NCBI GenBank assembly: GCA_036245525.1
Contig: BTPG01000005.1
Coordinates: 125,873,725 to 125,937,724 of the forward strand
Origin: Semisulcospira habei
Lineage: Eukaryota > Mollusca > Gastropoda > Semisulcospiridae
Reading direction: 5' to 3'
Length of the DNA: 64,000 bases
In this document: in pieces, positions 33,501 through 48,300 of the stretch
Position numbering within the stretch: the first letter of the stretch is position 1
How the letters are laid out: every line of letters starts with the position of its first letter
Made by a program: the position numbers and the translations under genes
The notes under the pieces: model-generated
Databases searched by the model: none
What the model was told of the DNA's origin: nothing
What the model saw: the letters and a program-made list of their open reading frames with translations, nothing else

Positions 33501-36500
33501 TGTAGCGACCCAACGGAACTGGGACGTCGTCTCCTGATCCTCTCGTACCCCTGGTCTCTGTGTAGTGAGCACATGCTTCCGAAGTCAGGCGAACTGAAAG
33601 ATTGTGACCTATTGCCGGGAACGGAATCCCATCGTGAAGTCGTCTCTCTGCACTGCATGTAGAGCGGGCTCTCGTCTGCACGGTCGGGGCGAGGCGTGGC
33701 CCAACATCACTGAGCCGGGATCTTGTCGTGTGAAGTGCAGCGGTCCTGTAGCACTTGCGGTTGCCGCAAGCCGTAGAAAGTGCCGGTGTAACCACGACGG
33801 GAGAAGGCGCCAACGCGTGTATAGCCCGGGCGAGGGCGCCCCAAATAATCATAATCATAATACAAAATTAATTAATTAATGCTTATTGAAAGAGCTTTAT
33901 GTGATTGTAATTGCCCTTTCAGGGATAAATCAAGGTATTTGCATTAAATTGAACTATGAGAGTCAGAATACCACTCTGTGTCTCATCTCCATTTTCTCAA
34001 AACTGAAGTAATCGGTTCAGTGGTTCCAGGGTTATAGCCCCTTTAAGGATAAGAGGTGTTGCGCCCCAGCGGTCTGGCGAAACCGCTGCGCAGCTGGGAA
34101 TGCAACATTTTAACACCTGTGGCAAAAGGGTTAAAACGCCTAGCTTGAAAGAAAGGCACTAGGTGCCCTAAAACGACAACAAACGAATCCCAATCTTGCA
34201 CGCTACCGCGCAATATATGCTCTCACAACCCAGTCGTCACTGACCTGAGGCCGAGCTGTCGTCTCTAGGGCAGTACCCGCCGTCAGTGGGTCTGGGCGTG
34301 CCTCTCCGTTCGTCACGGTAAGGGGAACCTTAGGAGGGCCCTCCGCGTTAGTATGCGACAGTAGCTAACTGGCCCGTGACGTCATTGTCCCGGCGGGAGT
34401 GGACGAGTCTCGTGGCAAACCGTGCGACTCCCAGTACGTGGCCGCTTCTGCATGTCGCCTTGGCCCCACAGAACTGGTCCGCCGTAAGCAGTCTCTGCGT
34501 GTATCAGTGTAACCACTCGAGTCCGAAGGGTTACCCGCCTGAGAGCGGTAGCGGCGACCAGAAACCCGACGAGGCGACGGCCGTCGTCTCTCCGGGTTGC
34601 GTCTTGATAGTGGGTTGGGTCTACTGAACTAACACAGTGGAAGAGATCGGAATGTCTCCACTAACCTGTGATCTAGGCGAGGATCGAGCCCTGGCATCTG
34701 GTTCGTCCGTCCGTCGTGTTTCCACTCTGGGCTGTCGGAGGGTGGAAGAGTGGTCATCTCTCGAGGCCGTGTCCCGGTGAAACGAGTCTCGTGTGTCACC
34801 GCGTGACTACTTGTACGTGGTCGTTCCCGCCTGTCATGTCTGCGATCCGCCATGTGTGTCTGGACTGGTAGCGTCGTAGATTTGGTTGCCGACGCCAGTC
34901 CGGGGGAAGGATCCTGTTGTCTGCCTCCTCCAGAGGCGTACAGACTGTAATCCCTTCCGCTGACATGGGTTCGGGCTCCGGTCTCATGGTCGCCACGGTA
35001 AGGGTAACCTCAGTGGGGCCCTCCGCGATAGTATGCGACTTGCCAGCTTTCTTTGTTCGGGACGCCTTAGCCACTGGTACCGGCTTGGTTCCCGTCTTGG
35101 TACTCCGCACCGGGTCTGTCAGTCGTTCCCTGACAGGAGTCGGTCGTTCTCGGCGGTAAAAGCCCCACAGCTGCGACCATCTTTCTTCCAGCCATGGGGC
35201 GCACACCACATACGTATTGTTCGAATCGCAACCAGCACAGGGTAGGCAGACTGCATGCACGTCCGATGGCCACTGAAAGTCGCCACACAACGTGCCGGTA
35301 CGAACCTGGTATCTGTAACAAGAGGGTACAATGAAGAAACGAGCGAGCGTGGCCTCCGAGGTCACGCAAAATAAAAACGCGCGCGATGACGAAACGAACC
35401 TCATCGAATTCGAAAGAGTACAGCGCGTGCCTACGCTCGGCGCTCCTTCCCACCCTAGAGCGCCGGTCGAGGGCATTCACCGAGATATTACCTGTCCATG
35501 GCGACAAACGGTAGCAAACCCACGTCTCAGTCTCCACCGAAGTGGACCCACTGTCCGCCGGTTGCAGAAACTCGTCGCCAGTCACGACCGGCCAGGCTCC
35601 GAAGTCTCGTCACAGCGCCAGTCGAGTGAGCTCGAAGTCCCAAAGCTAACTCGTCGGCAAGAGAGTCCCCAAGTCGACGACAGAGAACCGGCCCAGCAGA
35701 GAGCACAAGCAGTCCCAACCGACTCAAGCTCCACAGTACACAAGTTCCAAGTACAAAGTCCAAGCTCACAACCACCAAGGTCAGAAGACCGGTCCAAGAT
35801 CAAACGCAGAGCACGAACAGACACAACCTTCCTAGTGCTAGCTAAGAACTAAACTGAGGGATGACGGGTATTCTCGTACCGGGTGGGAATAAGGGGAGAC
35901 TATTCAGGCCATGACCGGGTCTATGGCGCTCCACTCCTGCCAACACCCCCTTATACGGACACAACCAAATTTTGGCTAAAATTAGGCTAGCTAAGGGCTT
36001 TTCCACAATGTCATACCATCGGTAATGTGTTTTGAGAAAACAAAGGATGCAGCTTGGTAACTGGTTTCTCCTTCACCTTGCTATGGACAATGAGGAAGCG
36101 AGGCCATACGGCCGACGCCTGAGGCGTCGCTTCCTCACAGTCTGAATCACTGTCATGTGCAATGTCGGTGTCTATGCGCCGTTTCTGTGCTAGTTTTGGT
36201 TTTTTGGTTTTATCCATATTATATTAGTAGAGATATTCATCCCCCGGGGGCCCCCGCCCGCCACCGAGCCCAACAAGGGAAAGTGCAACTGTCGGCGGGT
36301 CTCCAGCCGACGCACAATGGAGACTGCCCGAAAGATATACTCAAGGGGGTAAGCCCGATTGAACCGTTTGAGCCACCGCCTTCTATCACACTGCTGAATG
36401 CAGGGGAATACTGGCGTAAAGCACCTAATCAGCAGCAGAAGCTATAGCATGGTGCTCCGTATAGCAACCCGCATGTCAACAGTGGGATAGGGCTCAACGT

Positions 36501-39263
36501 GACAAGAGCCGATTGACTAGGCCGGTACGACTAGCCTCCCGTTTAGGTAGAAGTCAAGGCCGAAGTGGAGTGTTGGCACCAGTGAGCCGCAGCCCAAAGG
36601 GAACCTCAGCCACCAGGATCCTCTTCTCCCCCGACACAGGTCTCCAAGCACGGCAAACACTTGGGATCCAAAGGACCAAAAAGTCACGAGTATTTTTAAG
36701 GACCAATCCAACATGGTACGACCTAGGTTAGCACAGCTCCTTAAAAACCGGACCAGTGAAAAGGCTGAACAACATATCTGCTGACATCAAGTCCTAATCC
36801 TGGACAAAGATGGCACCCGTCCACTAGCCCACTCAGTCAGGGACTGAGCGGACTACCCACCTACGCCACGTGGAGGCCGGTGCCGGGTAGGCAAAGATTG
36901 AACAGGCAGCGAATACAATTACATCAGTATATGTTTGAAAAACCACATTCCATCAACAATGGCGAGGCCCTTATGGCTCACGTGTACGACCGATCCACAT
37001 AATTAGTCCGACCTTTGTGACCTTGACTTTTCTAAAACTGAAATGAGCTGTGTTCAAAAGTGTTTACATAAGTAAATGGTTGTTTCTCTTCTGTACCAGC
37101 AAAGTCCATGTTTTCTCAAAATATATGCATGTTCACATATTTGCCAACTCCCTGTGACCTCAGACCATTGCAAGGGGTAACGAAATTAGTGTGCCTAGAA
37201 AAGGTTACCTTCGTGACAAGTTGACTTTAAAGTTTGTAGAACTAGAATGTCAATAAAAACTAACATTCTATCAAACAAGAATGGCAAAGTCCTTAAGGCT
37301 AACGTGCATCGACCATCCAGTACTAACGTAAGTAAAGACTTGACTTTTGAACCTGCAAAATCCATGTTTTCACAAAATTTATGAATTTTCACACTTTTGT
37401 CAATCTCTCAAGACCCTTGACTTTTGCAAGTAGTGAACCAAAACACTATGCATAGAAAGGTTTTATCAGCTACCTTTCTGCCAAATTTGTTTGGAAAAGT
37501 TTGCAAAAGTGCTGATAAAACCTAAAATTCTACTTTTTCACACCATTTGTTGATCTCTTGTGACCTTTTCAAGGGGTCATCCACATTAGCATGCACACAG
37601 AGGTCTCACCATCAGGTATCTCTGGGCCAAGTTTTGTCAAAAGTGTTTTTTTTTACCCATTTTCTGATCCCTTTGACCTTGACCTTGGAGAGAGGTCAAA
37701 TGAATTGGTAATGATGAGAAAGGTCTTGCCACAAAGTATCCTTGGGCCACTTTTGTAGAATGTGGCTTGAATAGTCTCAGAAAAAATGAAAGTTTACCAT
37801 GGACGCCAGATGGATGCCCACTTGCCCAGAATATAGACTCACTTTTGCTTTGCATGTGAGCCAAAAATTATCCAGTTTTCACACATCTGCTGACCTCTTG
37901 TGACCCTTGACATTCTATGGGTCATCCAAATTAGCATGCTTAATTTCACTGACACAACACTTAACCCACAACGCCCTGAAAGACTACAACAGGATGTGGA
38001 TCGACCATATTTCAAGGTTGGTGTCAAAATAGATTGGTGTCTCTAGGTGCCAAGCTATTCTGACACCAATCTTGAAATATTATGGTCGATCTGTCTCCTG
38101 AACTGTCATATAGACCTCGGAGGATATCTACAAAAAATTTGATACTTTCGTCCTCAGGGCGTAAGGAATTAAAGAGTCACTGCTTTTCCACACAGCCCTG
38201 ATGAAATGCATCAGGAGGCATACTTCCATTGATTATTCATTTCAAGCACAGTGCACAGTGAGTTTGGTGAGTGGGACAATAAGCTAATACAGCACCAACT
38301 TTCAACAATCAAGGTCTCTCATGACAGACCTATAATCCTTTGCTTGACAGGAATTACTGATTGCAACTATATCCCCAAATAACTGTTTGTGAAATGCAAC
38401 ACATCTTATACTACACCAAATACAAACTTCCCCACTCACCAGCTCATTGGAGTGTTTGGACCAGGCCAGATTGCACACTTGCGACCCCGTGTCAACACAC
38501 TGCAAAGGTTGCCCCGTGAGAGTGTTCCAAAATCTCACACACCGATCCGCAGTACCACCACCCGAAGCCAGTAGTCCATGCTGATGTGGGGACCAAGCAA
38601 TGGCCTTGACCGCAGCTTGATGGTCTGTGTAGGTCTGTACAGGGCCGTTGCTGTTCATGTTCCACACAAAGAGCTTGTTGTCGTTGCCACCTGAGGCCAA
38701 GTGTTGGTGGTCGGGGGACCATTTGAGGCCACACACCTGGGGACATGCAGAAACTACAGTTATCCACTTTAAGTAGAGGACTGCAAAAGTATCACTGGAG
38801 ATAATTGTGGTATAAGCAAGTGTGCTCTTCACCATGCCCTATGGACCAAGAAGATGGGATGACCTATGCCTATAGTCTCTTCTATATGAGCTCGCATGCA
38901 TTTCCCCTTTTTTGTTTATCAGAGCATGAATTACCCGTACTGAAAAAAGAGGAAAACCCATTTTCACTAGGGGGGTCCAGGGGCATGCCCCCCCCCCCAC
39001 CCCCCCCCCCCCCCGGGAAAATTTTGAAAATTTACATTAAAATTTATGCAATCTGGTGCATTTCAGAGAGAAACTGAGCAGTTTAACCACCTAAAAGTCG
39101 TGCCTTTTTTCTTATTTTTTGGGTGCACTTTTCATTTTTTTTTTGTGTGTCAAAGGTTTAAAAGTATACTAAAAGTATTCAACAGAATATATCCAAATGT
39201 TTATTCAAAATACATCTGAATGTCTTTCCATTTTTTATTTTTGAGTTTTCTTATAAATATAAG

Positions 39264-39351
<88 letters not shown>

Positions 39352-42300
39352 TTTTCTTTAATAATCTCTGATTAATCAGGTGTAAACATGGATTCCTTTT
39401 CTGTTATTTATACTGTGTACCATGGTCATTGAACTGGAGAAAGGTTATATAGATTTATATAGATTTTCAACATACTTTGATCACACTTTACTGGAAATAC
39501 ATTGTAACTAATTTATTCATAAATTAAATAAAATTGCTAAACAGGTAAACTTCAAGAGCATTTTTTAAAAAAAATATTCACAATAAAAAACTAAAATAGT
39601 GAATTTGCCAAACATTTGAAACATGTCACAAAAGAGGACACATAAAACACATCAAAACAAACAATTCCAAACATACATTTTTAGAAGCATGGGCCAAATG
39701 CACTTTTGGCATTGAAACATCATTGCCTTTTTCAAGTTTCTGCAACCCAAAGTCCGCATCCGCGTGCAGCGTAGTTAATATCAACTCTGCACAGTTCGCA
39801 ATACGCCAGCCCACAGGCCGCTAACTTGCGAATATACTGAGCGAGGAGCTTGACGTTTACGGTTTTTCGAGCCAAGTCCATCTCCAAATATTCCTGGCTA
39901 TAGAATCGTCTATTCTGTCTCCGCGTTTAGGTATTTTTCTCTCCGGCTTATCGACCAGACTACCACTGACCGGAAGCTACCTGTGCGAGCTAAAGCTAAC
40001 GCCTCGCTCAATTTAGAATACGCGGTTTGGGGATATCCGTCATGTAAAGATCGTGAAAAACGGTATTGGAATAGTGACTTTACGATATTTTTTTTCAGCG
40101 GAATTTTTTTTCTTCGGCGGATTGACAGCTTCATTTAAGCGGAAATCCGCCAAAAAGAGGAAAATTCCATGCTCTGGTTTATGCACAGTGCACACGCAGA
40201 CATCACAGTCAAACGTGTCTAGAGATTTTACGTCACCATCACTGTCGGATAGTTCTCCAGAAGTCAAGGATTCTTACTTTTGATAATTTATTTTGCCATG
40301 CAATTTTTTTTAAAAGCTGAAAAGACACAAAGCTGACTACCGATCTCATCTATTGTCTTTCTCAAAACTATCTATATGCAAACTTTCAAGCGAATAAACA
40401 AAAATTATGGACCCAAATGTGGGTCAACCGATTTTCTATAAATGGTCCTTTAACTCTTCAATGAGAAATCCAATATTAATATGCTGGAAGGCTCTTTTTG
40501 ACACCCCCTGATGAAGTATTTCTTGTATTTTCAAGCTCATATGTACACAAACATCAGTCTCATGTTTTATATACACACACACACATACCGCCCTCGCGCT
40601 GGGACCATATGGCGTTGAGGCGCGTCCCCTGGGTGGTGGATAGGGGGTCCCTCGTGAGAGGGGTGCACCGAATGAAATAAGGTGCCGTGAACCAACATGG
40701 TCTAAGGGAAGGTGACCCTGACAAAAAAAACCTGGTCCTCCTAGTAAGGGGGTTGGGCGTGGGGGTAGCTTCCCCACCCTGCAAAAAAGGAAATAGCTAC
40801 AAAAACGCCGACGAAAAGACTAACAGTAATTCCTTTCCTGGAGGAGGAAGGTTCTTCTACCAGAAGACTTATGACGTCCTGTGGTGAAAGCCGGAAGTCT
40901 TCGGAAGCCACAGGACCGAGCCGCCTCTCTCTATCCAGGGATACAACCATGGGCACATGGAACGTCAAGACTATGTACCAGAGCGGCAAGGCCGCCCAGA
41001 TAGCAGCAGAAATGCAAAAGTACAACCTTTCCCTGCTAGGTATCAGTGAAGCCAGATGGACGCAGTCTGGCCAGAAAAGGCTGTTAAGTGGGGAGATGAT
41101 TCTGTATTCAGGTCATGAAGAGGAGAATGCCCCCCCAAACAGAAGGTGTAGCATTCATGCTGTCACCAGTGGCACAGAGCGCTGATGGGCTGGGAACCTC
41201 TTGGGCCAAGAATTATCACAGCAGCCTTTAGAACCAAGAAAAAGCTCAAGCTGAACGTCATCCAGTGTTATGCGCCCACTAATGACAGTGACAAGGAAGA
41301 GAAACAAGAGTTCTACGACTGACTCCAGAGTGCCTTGGACAAATGTGCGGAGCGAGACATCACCATCGTCATGGGCGATTTTAATGCCAAAATAGGGGAG
41401 GACAACACCGGATACGAAGAGGTGATGGGGAGACAGGGACTAGGCTTGGAGATGAGTGAGAACGGGGAGAGGTTGAGACTTTTGTGCTCTAAACAGACTT
41501 GTCATTGGAGGCAGCATCTTCCCACACAGAAGAATACACAAAGCAACTTGGGTCTCACCCGACCATACAACAGAGAACCAAATAGACCATATCTGCATTA
41601 GCAAGAAATTTAGAAGATCCCTTCAAGATGTTCGAGTGAGGAGGGGAGCAGATGTCACCTCAGACCACCATCTGCTTACCTTAAGAATGAAGCTCAAGCT
41701 AAAGAAAAGCCGCACAGAGACAACAAGAAGACAGCGCTATAATGTAGGCCTCCTGAGAGAAACTGGAGTTAGAGAAGAGTTCAAACTGGTGCTGTCCAAC
41801 CGGTTTCAAGCGCTACTGGAGCTAGTAAATGAAGAGGAGGAGGTCACCACAGAGCAGCAGTGGAAGGCAGTTAGAGAGGCGCTGAACTCAACCTGCAAAG
41901 ACACTGTAGGGTTCAGGAAACACCATCACAAGGACTGGCTGTCGGCACAGACCTTGAAGAAGATAGAAGTGAGGAAGCAGAAGAAAGCAGTTGTCAACAA
42001 CAGTCGCACGAGAGCAGCCAAAGTAAGGGCACAGGGGGAATACTGGGAAGCCAACCGCGAGGTGAAGAGGAGTATCAGGGCAGACAAGAGGGCCTACACA
42101 GACAGCCTGGCAGCAGAGGCAGAAAAGGCAGCAGCAACATGAAACAGCTCTACGACATTACCAGAAGATTGTCAGGCAAGTATGGCCATACAGAAAGACC
42201 AGTAAAAGACAAAGAAGGCAAGCCTATTGCAGACAGAGCAGACCAACTCGACAGATGGGCCGAGTATTTTGAAGAGTTACTGAACAGACCTAGCCCACCC

Positions 42301-45300
42301 GACCCCCCCAGACATCCAGCCGGCAGAGACCGACCTACCCATCAGCTGTGACAGACCCAGCCAGGAAGAGATCAGAAGAGCAGTGGCATTTTTGAAGAAC
42401 GGCAAAGCAGCAGGCCCAGATGGCATCCCAGCGGAGTCTCTGAAAGCAGACCTAGAGACAACAGTGGAGATGCTGTACCCACTGTTTGGAAAGATCTGGG
42501 AAGAGGAGGTGATGCCGGCTGACTGGAAGGAGGGGTACCTAATCAAGCTTCCCAAGAAAGGCGACCTCAGCAAGTGTTCCAACTACAGAGGAATCACCTT
42601 GCTGTCAGTACCAGGAAAGGTCTTCAACAGGATCATCCTAGAGAGAATGAAGAGCTCCGTTGACCCCCAGCTGAGACCAGCAAGCAGGATTTAGGAAGAA
42701 CCGATCATGTACAGACCAGATCGCCACTCTCCGCATCATCGTGGAACAGTCTCTGGAGTGGAGCTCCCCGCTGTACGTCAACTTTGTGGATTATGAGAAA
42801 GCATTTGACAGTGTGGACCGAGAGACTCTGTGGAAACTCCTATGACACTACGGTGTACCCACAAAGCTCGTCCGCCTGATCAAGAGCAGCTACGATGGCA
42901 TGACATGTCGCGTGATCCACGAAGGGCAGTTCACCAGGGAGCTCCAGGTCAGAACTGGTGTCAGGCAGGGGTGTCTGCTGTCTCCGTTCCTCTTCCTACT
43001 GGCCATAGACTTGGTCATGAAGATGACCACAGAGCACAGACGAAGTGGAATACAGTGGACACTGTGGACACAGCTTGACGACCTCAATTTTGCAGACGAC
43101 TTGGCATTACTGTCCCACACTCATCAACAAATGCAGGACAAGACCACGAGGCTTGCTGACATCTCGTCCCAAGTGGGCCTCCAATGTAAAAGCAGTTCTC
43201 CTATATGGAGCAGAGACTTGGAGATTGACAAAAACCACAGTCAACAGAGTACAGACTTACATGAACAGTTGCCTTAGAAGAATTTTGAAAATCCACTGGC
43301 CAGAGAAGATCAGCAACGTCAGACTCTGGGAGAGAACAGAGCAGATAACAGCAGAGAATGAAATTGGGCGAAGAAGATGGGGATGGATCGGTCACAGTCT
43401 GAGAAAGCCAGCTTCCAGTATCACTAGGCAGGCATTGTCATGGAACCCCCAGGGAAAGAGGAAAAGAGGTAGGCCGAGAAACTCCTGGCGTCGAGACCTC
43501 CAAGCAGACATCAAGAGACTGGGAACCACCTGGAGTAGAATCGAAGGAGAAGCACAGGACAGGAGTCACTGGAGGTCTCTCGTCGACGGCCTATACCCGG
43601 GTAGGGGTGACAGGCGTAAGTAAGTAAGTACACACATACCGCATTTCCCATCAAATATTCGCTCAACAGCAAGGTTTGCGTACTAGACATGACATAATTT
43701 TTATCTTGTTACTTCACTGTTTGAGTGTGAGGCCTGCCTGCCTGTGACATCACGTGCGTGCTAATGAAAGCGCTCTACCACATCTCATCCTAAAAATTCT
43801 CTGCTATAAATAGAAGAGACTTAAGGCAAAAAATATTTTATGTATACCATATATGTGATACTTTTTTTTGGGAAACAGGTTTTGCTCACTGGACAAAATA
43901 AACATAAACTTGAAAACACTAACTTCTTGTTTGTGCCCAGCAAGACGCCGTTCTGGGGTGACTGATGGGGTGCGCACATCTCTCTGTAGAATGAGACGAT
44001 CCCGGCTACCTGACGACAGTATGTCTCCATTCCATGCAAGAGCACCTAAATACATGAACACTTTCATTATCATAAAGTGTGATAAACAAAGATCAAAAGC
44101 AGATCAAACCATGTGACGTTGGGGGCCACAGGGAGGGCAGTAGCCCCTAATACTATAATCTAGATGAAATCTGGAACAGGTCCACATTTTTGTCTGGAAA
44201 CACATTGGTTCTGGTTGTGCAACCTTGAACTCATAAGAACAGAAAGTTTTGATCAACCGAGGCACAGTTTCTGCTCGCCAAGTAATAAGTTTACTTGGTG
44301 ACTGAAGAGCACATTTTGTCTGCCCAGGCAATTGCATGCATGCGAAGATTTATTCATTTGATAGAACGTAATTCATTTATTTTATGTGTGACTGTGGAAA
44401 TAATGCATTGTGCACACACACAAAATGTTAAATCAAATATAATGTACAAATTAGAATTAGGTCAAAACTGCACGAGTTTCGATAAAAACAGTGGACTGAA
44501 AGCCAGAACAAACATGCAATCCCACATGTTACTTTGTCGGTCCGGTATTTGAATCCACTTTTTTGTCAAAACGTGCAATTTTTATCTCCTCCTGAAATAG
44601 TATATTAAAAAATCAAACTTACCAACTCGAGCACCATGTCCCTCCAAAGTAGTAATTTTTTTGTTGACGGACACATCCCAGATTTGCACATAGCCCTTAT
44701 GTGTGCCCACCGCCACCTGACTTCCCTGTGAAATACCATACTGCACGTAGAAAACAGCACTGCATCATTTTCACACTGATTAAGCAAATTAATGCAGGTA
44801 AATCAGTAACTTTCTGTTGAAGAGATAAAGATAAGTATGGAAATGAGGTGACCACTGCCTCCAAGTGCCAGAGACTCTGGAGAACCTCTGTAATTGCAGG
44901 GACTCCTCAGGTTCTATGCCTCTTACAGAAGAAAAGGGATGGATAACCGCTAAGGAAACATGTTAGCAAACCTTCAACGTCACCTTTCCACATAAACAGT
45001 AAGGTTACTCCTACATCAAGCTGAACCACAGTCTAATCAAATGTATTTTCACATATTTCAGAAATTCATTCTTAATTTAGTTGTATCCAACTGGTATTAG
45101 AAAAGAATTTTTTTTAAACACTAGTAACTACTCACCCTCTCTGACCAAGAAACAGACGTAACTGTATCACCATCTGCGGACAAGTCACACAGGCGTGTCA
45201 CCTGCAAAGAAAATCACCCGAAAGAACTCAACACAAAGTAAACATGCAAACTTTATTTTTTAAAATAAAAACACACCAACGAAACAAAATCTGCCATTAA

Positions 45301-48300
45301 ACCATTTCCAGTGAAATGCTACATCAGATCCACAGCAGATGAACAGCAGCTGTAATCTTAAATGAAATGTGACAGGAGAGAATGCAGTTCAAGATATTAT
45401 CACATAAACTAGAATCCATGTTAATTGTTATCCTATGCGCCACAAATAACAAGTATGCTGCGACCAGTGCCTCACTATAAGGGAGAGTCCAATAACCAGT
45501 CTGCTGCAACCTGTGCCCTCTGATAGGTACAGCCCAGAATTAGGACAGATGAAAGTGGTTGTGTATTTATACACAATGACTTTTAGGCTGAAATCGTTTA
45601 AGCTAAGTGTATCTTCCATACAGTAATGCCATCGGTAATGTATTTTGAGGAAACAAATGACAACAATGAGGCAATTTTGCGCATTTCATAAAATGCCAAC
45701 TTTAGGATGACATAACTACATAATCATAGGACTGATAATATCCACACTTGCTTAACTGATTAAACCTAGCACCTAGTTTGTACTGATTTTTTTTTTTTTT
45801 TTACAGCTCCTATAATGGTTGACTTTTTAAGTTATGCCATCCTAAAAATGGTTTTTAAAAAATCAACATGGTTCAAACAGCAAAATTGGAGATACTGCAA
45901 AACAAAAAGCCACAAGTTGAGTGAATGTAGACTGAAAGAACATAGAAAGGGCTTTCTTGTGATATATTATTTGTGGTTGTATTTTTATTTCTGACGGGAG
46001 TTATGACTTCGCAAATGTTGTTCTCAGTCATCTACTGAGATTTACAAAATTTCAGGATTCCTGCACGCACTTTGGGAGCACAGTACACATCTCTCTAACA
46101 ATACCATGCTACAAACATTTTAGCTATACCAACCAATCTTGGCACAATTATAAAACATAATTTGCTTTATTCGTTCATGGGTCACTCTCCTGAAAACTGC
46201 TTAGCTGTAGTGCATGTTTTTCAAACACATAAGCCAAAGCTGTTGTTATATTTTTCACTACAGTTTTGCTACTGTTTGACTTTACTATGAATAAACTAAT
46301 TAGGGTAATGGTACTGACTCCATTTGTGCATTTAAAACTATCTTTTTAAAGCGCGTTTTCCCTGACTGGTCTGTTTTCCAGCACCCTGGTGACATGGCTA
46401 CGGTGGATTAAAGAACCTACCACAAAGCACTGCACTTGCTCAGACTTTGGTACCGGTCTCAGGCCACTTTACAAATTTCAAATACAAGCGATCAAAAATC
46501 TCTGTAATTTCAGTAGCTGACTGGCCCTTCGTTTGTCTTGTACTGTGTTTGTCTTAAATGGCGTAAATCCGTGTCTGTTTCGTGAGTGTGTATGTTGGGT
46601 TTCAGGCGCGGCGCTTTGAGTCGATTTCCCCCAAAAATTGAGAAAAAGCGCCTATATAATAAGAGAAAATAAATAAAAAATAAATAAATAAATAAATAAT
46701 TTAATAAATTAATATTTTAAACTCAAAAATAGTGAAGTGTTATTTCCATACAGTAGATCTAAATTCCTCGCGCTGGGACCATACGGCGTTGAGGCGCGTC
46801 CCCTGGGTGGTGGATAGGGGGTCCCTCGTGAGAGGGGTGCACCGAATGAAATAAGGTGCCGTGAACCAACATGGTCTAAGGGAAGGTGACCCCGACAGAA
46901 AACCCCTGGTCCTCCTAGTAAGGGGGTTGGGCGTGGGGGTAGCTTCCCCACCCTGCAAAAAAGGAAATAGCTACAAAAACGCCGACGAAAAGACTAACAG
47001 TAATTCCTTTCCTGGAGGAGGAAGGTTCTTCTACCAGAAGACTTATGACGTCCTGTGGTGAAAGCCGGAAGTCTTCGGAAGCCACAGGACCGAGCCGCCT
47101 CTCTCTATCCAGGGATACAACCATGGGCACATGGAACGTCAAGACCATGTACCAGAGCGGCAAGGCCGCCCAGATAGCAGCGGAAATGCAAAAGTACAAC
47201 CTTTCCCTGCTAGGCATCAGTGAAGCCAGATGGACGCAGTCTGGCCAGAAAAGGCTGTTAAGTGGGGAGATGGCTCTGTATTCAGGTCATGAAGAGGAGA
47301 ATGCCCCCATACAGAAGGAGTAGCACTCATGCTGTCACCAGTGGCACAGAGAGCGCTGATGGGCTGGGAACCTCTTGGGCCAAGAATTATAACAGCAGCC
47401 TTTAGAACCAAGAAAAAGCTCAAGCTGAACGTCATCCAGTGTTATGCGCCCACCAATGACAGTGACGAGGAAGAGAAACAAGAGTTCTACGACCGACTCC
47501 AGAGTGCCGTGGACAAATGTGCGGAGCGAGACATCACCATCGTCATGGGCGATTTTAATGCCAAAATAGGGGAGGACAACACCGGATACGAAGAGGTGAT
47601 GGGGAGACAGGGACTAGGCTCGGAAATGAGTGAGAACTGGGAGAGGTTTGTAGACTTTTGTGCTCTAAACCGACTTGTCATTGGAGGCAGCATCTTCCCA
47701 CACAGAAGAATACACAAAGCAACTTGGGTCTCACCTGACCATACAACAGAGAACCAAATAGACCATATCTGCATTAGCAAGAAATTTAGAAGATCCCTTC
47801 AAGATGTTCGAGTGAGGAGGGGAGCAGATGTCGCCTCAGACCACCATCTGCTTACCTTAAGAATGAAGCTCAAGCTAAAGAAAAGCCGCACAGAGACAAC
47901 AAGAAGACAGCGCTATAATGTAGGCCTCCTGAGAGAAACTGGAGTTAGAGAAGAATTCAAACTGGTGCTGTCCAACCGGTTTCAAGCGCTACAGGAGCTA
48001 GTAAATGAAGAGGAGGCGGTCACCACAGAGCAGCAGTGGAAGGCAGTTAGAGAGGCGCTGAACTCAACCTGCAAAGACACTGTAGGGTTCAGGAAACACC
48101 ACCACAAGGACTGGCTGTCGGCACAGACCTTGAAGAAGATAGAAGCGAGGAAGCAGAAGAAAGCAGCGGTCAACAACAGTCGCACGAGAGCAGCCAAAGT
48201 AAGGGCACAGGGGGAATACTCGGAAGCCAACCGTGAGGTGAAGAGGAGTATCAGGGCAGACAAGAGGGCCTACACAGACAGCCTGGCAGCAGAGGCAGAA

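Larger units (their letters stand above)
29407..36042 (-). mobile_element. DIRS-like tyrosine-recombinase retrotransposon, copy 1 (inserted in LINE gag)
   Basis: About 6.6 kb with inverted terminal repeats (about 29407-29722 and 35853-36042) and an internal complementary region at about 29680-29775 in which the two outer ends appear joined, as in DIRS elements. Minus-strand gene order is gag-like (35476-34796), probable RT/RNase H (about 33300-31400, much broken) and tyrosine recombinase (about 31230-29885). No target duplication is seen; only a few T residues are shared at the borders, consistent with recombinase-mediated integration of a circle. Multiple frameshifts are present. A SINE at 30870-31124 interrupts the recombinase. 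Confidence 0.8.
24221..36892 (-). mobile_element. Full-length Nimb/I-clade LINE interrupted by a DIRS element
   Basis: The left end is a (TAAC)n-type tail (24221-24238) and the right end a GC-rich 5' UTR. A perfect 13-bp target duplication, aaagattgaacag, flanks it at 24208-24220 and 36893-36905. Subtracting the inserted DIRS element leaves about 6.0 kb, a normal length for this group. Gene order on the minus strand is 5' UTR, gag with zinc knuckles, then endonuclease-RT-RNase H. The Nimb rather than I assignment rests on ORF2 architecture and should be confirmed by RT phylogeny. Confidence 0.9.

Noticed and set aside
30000..35800. Numerous GC-rich plus-strand ORFs across DIRS copy 1
   Set aside because: Domain matches (recombinase boxes, gag Cys cluster) are all on the minus strand. 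The plus-strand frames are shadows of high GC content.
39626..40283. Short ORFs in the FZR1 intron (for example 40267-40040, [17 protein letters not shown]...)
   Set aside because: No domain, no supporting splice structure and no homology recognised. They are left as unassigned sequence.
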